A stretch of 21,821 bases of DNA from contig CALSCR010001688.1 of assembly GCA_943704495.1 (NCBI GenBank), positions 1 through 21,821 of the forward strand. The letters are read 5' to 3'. Below are positions 1 to 5,785 of this stretch, piece by piece. This stretch comes from Pigoraptor chileana. Its lineage: Eukaryota > Opisthokonta > Filasterea. Numbering within the stretch: position 1 is the first letter of the stretch; each line of letters begins with the position of its first letter. The translations under genes were made by a program, and so were the position numbers. The notes beneath the pieces were generated by a model. That model was not told the DNA's origin. It did no database searches and worked only from the letters and a program-made list of their open reading frames with translations.

Positions 1-566
1 AGAATATTTAATGGAACGTAGCTCACGTCAATACACCGTTCTCCGTCTACTTTGATGGTGTACGTTTCGCGGTGGTGGGCCTCTTGAGCCCGAATGTTCT
101 CAAAACAGTGTTTGCCGGTTTCTGCGTCTTTCGCATCCGCCAATCGATTGCAGAGGACAACGCAGTCCTCAATCGGTGTCGGGGAATAAAACTCACAGTC
201 TGGATAAACGTTGCCGACATAAATACCTCGACCAGTCTTCTCCATTAAGTGTTGGTGAATTGCCATTCCGCCATAAATCATGCGGCCATTCGCCTTGACA
301 AAGTCCATCAAAAGTTCGGTAAGTGCGGCAATCTTGGCATCCACGTTCGGATTCTCGTTCAGCAACTTGAGACGCTCACTCTGTTCCTCGCGCTTTTTGA
401 TTTCAGTAAGGATTGCAGGATCAATGGAAGGGGGGGTGCTTACTGCTTCCGCCTTGTTTGTTGCCGTTTTCTTGGTCGGCTTGCGTTGTGCACTGCCACC
501 AAATTGAACAGGCGCAACAGGCGCAACAGGCACAACAGGGCGGCTAATACTAACTGTAAAACGCAT
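1..566 (-). CDS. Poly(A) polymerase catalytic subunit, NCLDV type (partial, runs off the left edge)
   Basis: Reading the minus strand from the ATG at 566 gives 188 open codons to the window edge. Adds poly(A) tails to viral mRNA in the cytoplasm in large DNA viruses. Seen: a low-complexity N-terminus (PVVPVAPVAPV), a basic/Ala stretch, a helical segment, then MIYGGMAIHQ, PDCEFYSP, a Cys-Leu-rich helix, AQEAHHRETYTIKV and CIDVSYVPLNI at the edge. From memory of the family, NCLDV poly(A) polymerases carry the same order: GG-x-A, P-D-I-(D/E)-F-Y-S-P, E-A-x-H-x-E-T-Y, (C)D-I-S-Y-V-P. The second acidic position appears here as Cys-Glu (DCEFYSP), close to the usual D-I-D/E. Family members are roughly 450-600 residues, so most of the protein lies outside. 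Divergent from the phosphatase gene across a 211-base gap. No breaks are seen in the visible part. A cellular nucleotidyltransferase is less likely because of the EAxHxETY/SYVP block. Confidence 0.82.
   Translation of the reverse strand, partial: MRFTVSISRPVVPVAPVAPVQFGGSAQRKPTKKTATNKAEAVSTPPSIDPAILTEIKKREEQSERLKLLNENPNVDAKIAALTELLMDFVKANGRMIYGGMAIHQHLMEKTGRGIYVGNVYPDCEFYSPTPIEDCVVLCNRLADAKDAETGKHCFENIRAQEAHHRETYTIKVDGERCIDVSYVPLNI
507..540. repeat. 9-base in-frame minisatellite in the poly(A) polymerase gene
   Basis: About three and a half copies of a 9-base unit (GGCGCAACA on the plus strand) encode the Pro-Val-Ala run near the N-terminus of the poly(A) polymerase. The unit is a multiple of three, so gain or loss of copies keeps the frame. 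Confidence 0.75.
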
Positions 567-777
567 TTTAGCTTCCTAACAAACACAGCTGGAAAAAAAC
601 GAAACACCGCACACAAAAAAAAAAATGAACCGCGCGTCAAACAGTTCCTTTCGCATATTCTAAAACCAAACGCGCAAACCACCCAACGACCCAACGACCA
701 CCCACCACCCAAAACAAGACAGCTTCGCGCACACAAGACACGCACAAGGCAGCGTCGCGCGGGGACGCAACCCCGCC
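567..777. promoter_or_regulatory. Divergent intergenic region between poly(A) polymerase and phosphatase
   Basis: The 211 bases separate two genes read outward, so the promoters of both must lie here or overlap the genes. The stretch is AC-rich on the plus strand, with an A-tract of about 11 to 12 bases near 617 and repeated CCCAACGACC-like words at 680-710. I see no recognised TATA box or known giant-virus early or late promoter motif. The boundary call rests only on the two start codons. Confidence 0.35.
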
Positions 778-1761
778 ATGGACATTATCGCCCCCGAATT
801 ACAAAGAATAGGAGGAAAGTACTCGCATGAGATTTACTATGGCACCGTGATACAACCCCCGACCGAAATCCTTCCCAACCTCTACTTGTTCGGTGCAGAC
901 GGTGATATACACACCATTCAACACAAGAACATCGTTGGTGCGCTGTGCGTTGGTGTCAAGGCTGACATTGGCAATGCAAAATGGCTTGTTGATTCTGCCA
1001 AAATGTCCCTTTCCGCCAGGTTGTACGATCATCCCAACGAAAATATTTACGACTCACTGGATACGTGGGCTGACTTCATTCGCGATACGTTAGATACTTG
1101 CTCTGACGAAAACGACGCAGTCGTCGTGTTTTGCCGCGCTGGAATGAGTCGATCCGCGTCTGCTATCGCTTATTATCTTGTCAAACATCGTAGCATCTCC
1201 CTGCGAGATGCCCTTTGCTTCTTGATGGAGAAACGCTGCATCGCCATTAACAGTGGCTTTGTTCTACAGCTGTACCTCAAGTGCACAGGACAGCTGGAAA
1301 CTGAGCGCCACGCACACCGGGATCGCTACTTGTATTGTTGGACGGCGGCAGATGGCGTCCGGCGTGATTATTACCACCTCTACCCCAGTTTGGCTCTTGC
1401 GGTTCTGCGCCGTGGACTACCGCAATCACAAACACTATACCACAGGATTCCTCTTGTTGCAATATGCAATTCTCTCTACCGCGACGAGAACACCAACGTC
1501 ACTCCCAGCGAACTCAAAAAACTCCAGTTGAAGGCAGCGCTGAAACAAGAACCCCTCTTCCCGTTACGAGACGGTACAGAGTGCGGATACATACACGCAG
1601 AGCACATAGATCAGGCGTCACCTGGCGTGAATCTCTTACGCGATTTGAAGGAGGCGATTGCTACAGGCCGAGCTTCTTTCTTTGAAAACAATTTGCAAGG
1701 AGGCAGTGTGTTGCTGACACGGGCTGCGCTTAGGCTATTGCGAGAATGTGGTTTAGTATAA
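778..1761 (+). CDS. Dual-specificity protein phosphatase-like protein with a C-terminal extension
   Basis: A 327-residue protein starting at ATG 778. Residues about 28-170 form a dual-specificity (cysteine-based) phosphatase domain that would remove phosphate from Ser/Thr/Tyr of proteins, or possibly from lipid or RNA substrates. The P-loop is VVVFCRAGMSRSAS with Cys119 and Arg125 in a complete C-x5-R motif; the usual His before the Cys is replaced by Phe. Asp84 in LYDHPNENIYD is a reasonable general acid. IAYYLVKHRSISLRDA after the loop is the standard helix of the fold. Residues about 175-327 match nothing I recognise; they are rich in Leu and Arg and may bind substrate. DSPs are frequent in large DNA viruses (vaccinia VH1 is the classic case). 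It is followed after 37 bases by the phosphate transporter on the same strand, so cotranscription is possible. Confidence 0.85.
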   Translation: MDIIAPELQRIGGKYSHEIYYGTVIQPPTEILPNLYLFGADGDIHTIQHKNIVGALCVGVKADIGNAKWLVDSAKMSLSARLYDHPNENIYDSLDTWADFIRDTLDTCSDENDAVVVFCRAGMSRSASAIAYYLVKHRSISLRDALCFLMEKRCIAINSGFVLQLYLKCTGQLETERHAHRDRYLYCWTAADGVRRDYYHLYPSLALAVLRRGLPQSQTLYHRIPLVAICNSLYRDENTNVTPSELKKLQLKAALKQEPLFPLRDGTECGYIHAEHIDQASPGVNLLRDLKEAIATGRASFFENNLQGGSVLLTRAALRLLRECGLV

Positions 1762-1798
1762 GCGTTGCGACATTTATTTTTCTGGGCGATATTAAGAA

Positions 1799-3337
1799 AT
1801 GGACCCGCACGATTACACTTGGCTGTTTGGAATTGGACTGGTTGTTGCGTTTATCGATGCATTTGGCATTGGTGCAAATGATGTAGGAAATTCATTTGCT
1901 TCATCGGTCAATTCTCGGGCTCTTACCATGAAGCAGGCCTGCGGGATCGCCATTTTTGCAGAATTTTTGGGAGCGTTGTTGTTGGGAGCAAACACGGCGG
2001 AAACAATCCGTGGTGGCATTCTCAATGTGGAGTTGTTCAAAGACAAACCGGAAGCACTCATGCTGGCGATGGTGTGCGCGCTGGTCGGGTCGTCCACCTG
2101 GGTGCTATTTGCCACGAAGAAGGGGTTGCCCGTTTCAACCACTCACTCTATTGTGGGTGCGGTTCTTGGAGTCGGAATATCTGCTTTTGGAATTAATTCA
2201 ATCGATTGGAGCTACAAGACGGGCGTTGTCAGAATCATTGTTAGTTGGATCGTCTCGCCCTTTGTGGCAGGCGCTGCAGCATCCATCCTCTACTTGATTA
2301 CCAAATATTCCGTGTTGCGTCGACAAAACTCGTTTAGAAATGGCCTGTTCTCCGTGCCAGTGTTCGTATTTGTTACCGTCACCATCAACGTTTTTTTCAT
2401 TATTTACAAAGGGGCACCTGCCCTCAAATTGGACAAGCGACCGCTTTCGTGGGTGATGGGTGTCACTTTCGGAACGAGCGGTGCAGCAACCGCATTTGTA
2501 ACTCTTGTTATTCTCCCCATCATGCGGTATTACATCGATGCCAGCGTTTCGGAAGAGCAGTCGGGCTTTCTTGTTCGCTTTCTTGCCAAATATCGCATTC
2601 TTAATCGGCCTGGTCTCACGCCCCCTACACCATCCACACCCACAACAACAACCACAACAACCACAACAACCACAACAACCACAACCGAAACTCAGTCCAA
2701 GCCAAAAATACTGCTGAAGAAGCTCGAATCGCTCGTGTTCAGTGGAGTCAACAAAGAAATCGCAACTCACCATCAAGACGAACACTCCACCTTACACGCG
2801 GCTGCAGAACATTATGACGACAACACTGAGCGCCTTTATTCTTTTATGCAGGTGTGCAGTGCCACGTTTGCATCCTTCGCTCACGGTAGCAATGATGTAG
2901 CCAACGCGATTGGACCCCTGGCCACGATTTACTCTATTTGGAAGTTTGGCACAAACATGGGAAGCAAAGTACCTGTTGATAATTGGATTCTTGCGTACGG
3001 TGGCATAGCCATTGACATTGGACTGGTATTGTACGGGTACAAGATCATGCGCTCGTTGGGAAACAAGATGACGTATCAGTCACCATCCAGGGGATTTTGC
3101 ATGGAACTTGGGACAACGTTGACGGTGTTGGGAGCATCAAAGATGGGGCTGCCAATTTCAACAACTCAATGCATCACTGGGGCTACTGCGGCAGTCGGTC
3201 TGTGCAACTTCAACAGGAAAGCAGTAAATTGGCGATTGTTGGCAAAGTGCTTCTTGTCGTGGCTGCTTACCCTTCCATGCGCAGGACTCACCGCTGGATT
3301 GCTATTTGCACTGCTCACACATGCACCGAAAATCTAA
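1799..3337 (+). CDS. Phosphate transporter, PiT/Pho4 family
   Basis: A 512-residue polytopic membrane protein that would take up inorganic phosphate with Na+ or H+. The two inverted family halves are clear. The N-half has GIGANDVGNSFAS (about 24-35) and GLPVSTTHSIVGAVLG (109-124). The C-half has FAHGSNDVANAIGPLA (360-375) and GLPISTTQCITGATAAVG (450-467). Hydrophobic segments fit about 10-12 membrane spans. The central loop (about 250-345), cytoplasmic in the family, contains a Pro-Thr stretch followed by a run of about 16 Thr encoded by an ACAACC microsatellite. Length and motifs are those of a whole transporter, with no break seen. Pho4 genes occur in eukaryotes and also in algal giant viruses, where they are thought to boost phosphate uptake during infection. 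Only 37 bases follow the phosphatase stop, fitting compact viral spacing. The GC-rich repeat begins four bases after the stop. Confidence 0.95.
   Translation: MDPHDYTWLFGIGLVVAFIDAFGIGANDVGNSFASSVNSRALTMKQACGIAIFAEFLGALLLGANTAETIRGGILNVELFKDKPEALMLAMVCALVGSSTWVLFATKKGLPVSTTHSIVGAVLGVGISAFGINSIDWSYKTGVVRIIVSWIVSPFVAGAAASILYLITKYSVLRRQNSFRNGLFSVPVFVFVTVTINVFFIIYKGAPALKLDKRPLSWVMGVTFGTSGAATAFVTLVILPIMRYYIDASVSEEQSGFLVRFLAKYRILNRPGLTPPTPSTPTTTTTTTTTTTTTTTETQSKPKILLKKLESLVFSGVNKEIATHHQDEHSTLHAAAEHYDDNTERLYSFMQVCSATFASFAHGSNDVANAIGPLATIYSIWKFGTNMGSKVPVDNWILAYGGIAIDIGLVLYGYKIMRSLGNKMTYQSPSRGFCMELGTTLTVLGASKMGLPISTTQCITGATAAVGLCNFNRKAVNWRLLAKCFLSWLLTLPCAGLTAGLLFALLTHAPKI
2639..2686. repeat. ACAACC microsatellite encoding poly-Thr in the transporter loop
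   Basis: About eight copies of a 6-base ACAACC/ACAACA unit encode an uninterrupted Thr run in the central hydrophilic loop of the phosphate transporter. The tract is in frame and tolerated because it lies between the two conserved halves. Confidence 0.85.
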
Positions 3338-3340
3338 AGC

Positions 3341-3362
3341 GCGTTCCGCCGCGCACCACGGG
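3341..3362 (+). repeat. Diverged copy of the GC-rich repeat at the 3' end of the transporter gene
   Basis: Four bases after the transporter stop the sequence TTCCGCCGCGCACCACGG matches the core of the dispersed repeat (GGACCGCCGCGCCACCACGG) with a few changes. It has the same orientation relative to the upstream gene as the copies that end the kinase and RING genes. Confidence 0.65.
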
Positions 3363-3456
3363 TTTGTATTTCTGCGGCGTGTTTGGTTTCTGCGGCGTGT
3401 TTGGTTTCTGCGGCGTGTTTGGTTTCTGCTGACGTGTTTGGTTTCTACGGGCGTGT
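3362..3456 (+). repeat. 18-base tandem repeat downstream of the transporter
   Basis: Four to five copies of an 18-base unit (TTTCTGCGGCGTGTTTGG) follow the transporter stop; the first three are nearly identical and the last two are diverged. The unit is a multiple of three and stays open in one frame, but no protein domain results. Confidence 0.85.
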
Positions 3457-3950
3457 GGCTTTTGCTACGCCTTTTAGGGGCTTGTAATGCACCTGTTCCG
3501 CAAACTTACTCTTCTAGCCCATACTGCAACGATTCTTGTACTCAAAAAGCGTACAAGCTTGAGCATGTATTAGGGATACAAGCACGCAAAAACACGCGGT
3601 GCCACTTGAATTTGAACTTTGTGGCTGAAGACTTAGTTCACAACTTTCAACCCAAGTGAATGCTGTTTTAGGGTTTGCTTTTGAACGACGTCAACAGCCT
3701 GTCGCTGAAATTCATAATTTGTCCGTCGACAGGAATGTTATTGCCAAGTCGTCCGTGGATAAAGAAACTTGTTGTATCGCATTATTGTGCTTGTATGCGT
3801 ATGACTTTGATCTGGCTGGCACAGACACGATGCTTGCTGTTGGATTTGGCATGTACCGCCGCGCTAGAGCAGCATGTCATGGGGTTTGGGGGGGGTATGT
3901 CTCGCAATGACGCGGCATGTTTAAAAAAGAAAGGGGGTACGTGATCGAGG
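3457..3950. other. 494-base stretch without a confident gene
   Basis: Two overlapping plus-strand frames of about 85-90 codons are open here: one from the ATG at 3656 to 3910, and a second from 3675 to 3944. The first starts on a TGAATG overlap with a preceding open stretch. Neither shows a domain, signal peptide or membrane segment that I can name, and two overlapping open frames of similar length argue against either. The first frame (3656-3910) looks slightly more protein-like. It could be a small lineage-specific gene or decayed sequence. Confidence 0.4.
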
Positions 3951-4169
3951 TCAGAGCGGGCAACCAGCTTTTACCGTTTTGATATAACACACAATGACGC
4001 CAATAATCCCTCCATAAAGTAATCCACGACCACCAAAGAAAGCGGCGAACAAGTAAACGAGAATACAAACCCACAAAATGCCAATTCCAAACGCATTCAC
4101 GCAAAGTCGAACGGCATCTGGATTATTATTTGCCGCCTTCCACAGCGTGTTTGCATAGATTTCAAACAT
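3951..4169 (-). CDS. Small membrane protein
   Basis: A 72-residue protein from the ATG at 4169 on the minus strand. Residues 1-22 are polar and helical. Residues about 23-45 (VNAFGIGILWVCILVYLFAAFF) form one hydrophobic span and residues about 50-66 (LYGGIIGVIVCYIKTV) a second, separated by Gly-Gly-Arg-Gly, so a helical hairpin is likely. There is no signal-peptide cleavage site. I recognise no family. Small one- or two-span membrane proteins of this kind are common in giant-virus particles and genomes, which would fit the neighbourhood, but that is inference. It is upstream of, and divergent in spacing from, the repeat cluster at 4238. Confidence 0.6.
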   Translation of the reverse strand: MFEIYANTLWKAANNNPDAVRLCVNAFGIGILWVCILVYLFAAFFGGRGLLYGGIIGVIVCYIKTVKAGCPL

Positions 4170-4237
4170 TTTTTTAGAAAACCAAGCCGACTTTATTCTT
4201 GACGCGTTTCATCTTTTTTCGCAGCCCAAAGATGCCA

Positions 4238-4335
4238 GGTACGGACCGCCGCGCCACCACGGTTCTGAGTTTTACAGGGCAGGGACCGCCGTGCCATTAC
4301 GCTCAGTTTGATTAGGCAGACCGCCGTCGACGACA
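4238..4335 (+). repeat. GC-rich ~39-base repeat, three units (first good, others decayed)
   Basis: The first unit contains GGACCGCCGCGCCACCACGG exactly. A second at about 4277 and a third, short one at about 4316 are mutated. The spacer (CTGAGTTTTACAGGG and CTCAGTTTGATTAGG) matches the spacer of the clusters at 4455 and 5501, so the repeated unit is about 39-40 bases, not only the GC core. Confidence 0.85.
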
Positions 4336-4454
4336 TCAGAGTGGCAGTGTTCGTTGTGCGGTCTAAAGATCGCAAAATAAGTTGCCTTTAGACAGACAGT
4401 ACCGCGTGCAACTCAATGCATGGCTTAGAAAACTTCAAGCTCTGCAGTAGACAG

Positions 4455-4597
4455 TACCGTGGTGGCGCGGCGGTCCGTGCCCCCTCAATCTTGCACCGTG
4501 GTGGCGCGGCGGTCCGTGCCCCCCTCAATCTTGCACCGTGGTGGCGCGGCGGTCCGTGCGCCCCTCATTGCACCGTGGTGGCGCGGCGGTCCGTGCC
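4455..4597 (-). repeat. GC-rich ~39-base repeat, four tandem units, overlapping the kinase 3' end
   Basis: Four near-identical units at about 4455, 4494, 4534 and 4571 lie in minus orientation, spaced 37-40 bases apart. The two upstream units (in kinase orientation) are read through in frame and encode the kinase C-terminal tail and its stop; the remaining two follow in the 3' flank. Confidence 0.95.
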
Positions 4598-5430
4598 CAA
4601 GGCTGGTCAAGAAGCTGTGACGGCAACGGACGCTGGTCACACGGGGCCAAACACGCCTTTAGAAACTGGAGTGCATGCATTCGAGTTTCCTTGTTTGCGA
4701 TTTTTCGCGTCGCGTTCGATATGATGCTGTCAATGTCTGCGTATGCATCCTCGTCCAACTGCTCGCCCAAAAGAAGTTCCGCAGTGAGGATTCCAACCGC
4801 CCACGAATCAACGCGACCGTCTACGACAATTTGGTCGGTGCTGCCTGTGTGTCGAAAGTACATTTCCGGCGGAATCATGGGAGGTGTTCCCCCTGACTGC
4901 ACACCGTCTTGAGTTTGTTTTTGGGCAAGGCCAAAATCAGCAAGATAGTATTGGGTTTGGCCAGCAGTTGTCTTCCACAGTACGTTTTCAAGCTTGACGT
5001 CGCAGTGTACAAGCCCATGCTTTTCCATGAATGTCAATCCGGTGACAATGGTTATGACGGCCTTGCGAATGTCGGCCAACGTCATGTTGAGTCTCATTTT
5101 TTCGTCATAAAGGTCTCCGTCGCAGAGATCAAAGACGATCACGGCAGGAGACACCGATTCAATCACTGCGCGAACCCCAACAAGACTTGTCGGCTTTTCC
5201 AACAAAAGAAGCTTGGCGATCCTGCATTCCATTTTCCACTCTATGTGGTACATCCCCACATACCTCTTGATCGCACAAGGGCCGTCTGAATCCTCGCCAC
5301 TGTATACAACACCAAAGGCCCCCGATCCAATCTTCAAACGCTGAACAGGTTCAAGACGAGGCCGCTTTGCCGGCAACTCACTTATTAACATCGACGGGGG
5401 TCTCTTGCGCTTTTGGTTTGGTAGCATCAT
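4525..5430 (-). CDS. Protein kinase, catalytically complete, with a repeat-derived C-terminal tail
   Basis: Starts at the ATG at 5430 (two adjacent ATGs), 301 residues. A basic N-terminus (QKRKRPP, AKRPRLEP) may be a nuclear signal. Kinase signatures in order: GSGAFGVVYSG glycine loop (about 36-46), AIK with the ATP-binding Lys about 55, HCDVKLEN catalytic loop with Asp about 144, ADFGLA with metal-binding Asp about 165, GTPPMIPPE activation/APE region, and VDSWAVGILTAELL helix F. HCDVK rather than HRDLK, and PPE for APE, mark a divergent Ser/Thr kinase; the family cannot be named. The last ~23 residues (from ARTAAPPRC) are encoded by two GC-rich repeat units, so the tail is secondary. The domain is complete and short, as in viral kinases, but a host kinase is possible. 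Its promoter should lie in 5431-5500. Confidence 0.9.
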   Translation of the reverse strand: MMLPNQKRKRPPSMLISELPAKRPRLEPVQRLKIGSGAFGVVYSGEDSDGPCAIKRYVGMYHIEWKMECRIAKLLLLEKPTSLVGVRAVIESVSPAVIVFDLCDGDLYDEKMRLNMTLADIRKAVITIVTGLTFMEKHGLVHCDVKLENVLWKTTAGQTQYYLADFGLAQKQTQDGVQSGGTPPMIPPEMYFRHTGSTDQIVVDGRVDSWAVGILTAELLLGEQLDEDAYADIDSIISNATRKIANKETRMHALQFLKACLAPCDQRPLPSQLLDQPWARTAAPPRCNEGRTDRRATTVQD

Positions 5431-5500
5431 TTGCAAGTTTTAGTCAAGAAATCCTGTTTCAACGGGCATTTCATTTTTTCCTACTGTCGGCACGAACTAG

Positions 5501-5642
5501 GCACGGACCGCCGCGCCACCACGGTGCTTTAGTTTGATTGGGCACGGACCGCCGCGCCACCACGGTGCTGAGTTGATTGGGCACGGACAGCCGCGCCACC
5601 ACGGTGCTGAGTTGATTGGGAACCGCCGCGCCACCACGGTGC
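5501..5642 (+). repeat. GC-rich ~39-base repeat, four tandem units
   Basis: Units begin at about 5501, 5542, 5581 and 5620. Three carry the full core and the last lacks its first bases. Spacers read CTGAGTTGATTGG or close to it. The cluster lies between the divergent kinase and RING genes, in plus orientation, and so is not at a recognised 3' end. Confidence 0.95.
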
Positions 5643-5649
5643 TTCAAGC

Positions 5650-5772
5650 ATGTCCATAAATCTCGTTTTGTCCGCGCTCCTTCAGTCTTTGGTTAAGAAA
5701 TACTTGAACGCTCTCGAAGAGAGCGGACACCGTGGTGAGCGGCGGATACGCTCTAAGGTGATTGAACTTTAA
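5650..5772 (+). CDS. Possible small ORF or truncated gene start, 40 codons
   Basis: An ATG at 5650 opens a 40-residue frame: a hydrophobic/amphipathic helix (LVLSALLQSLVKKYLNAL) followed by a charged tail that is encoded by the variant GC repeat at 5728-5755. It could be a leader peptide ahead of the RING gene (start 5786), the 5' stub of a gene cut by the repeat, or chance. I do not recognise a family, and no second line of evidence supports translation. Confidence 0.22.
   Translation: MSINLVLSALLQSLVKKYLNALEESGHRGERRIRSKVIEL
5728..5755 (-). repeat. Variant GC-rich repeat (GAGCGG type)
   Basis: The 28 bases starting CACCGTGGTGAGCGGCGGAT are nearly identical, with one difference, to the reverse complement of 13672-13699. 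They differ from the main family by GAGCGGCGG in place of GCGCGGCGG and by the flank ACGCTCTA. Confidence 0.8.
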
Positions 5773-5785
5773 TTGTTCAAACACA

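Noticed and set aside
249-830. A 193-codon plus-strand open frame
   Set aside because: It lies opposite the poly(A) polymerase and runs through the divergent intergenic region and into the phosphatase gene. The polymerase motifs on the minus strand explain the open frame.
2198-2785. A 195-codon minus-strand open frame with a Cys-Gly run
   Set aside because: It is antisense to the phosphate transporter; the Cys-Gly run is the complement of the Thr microsatellite.
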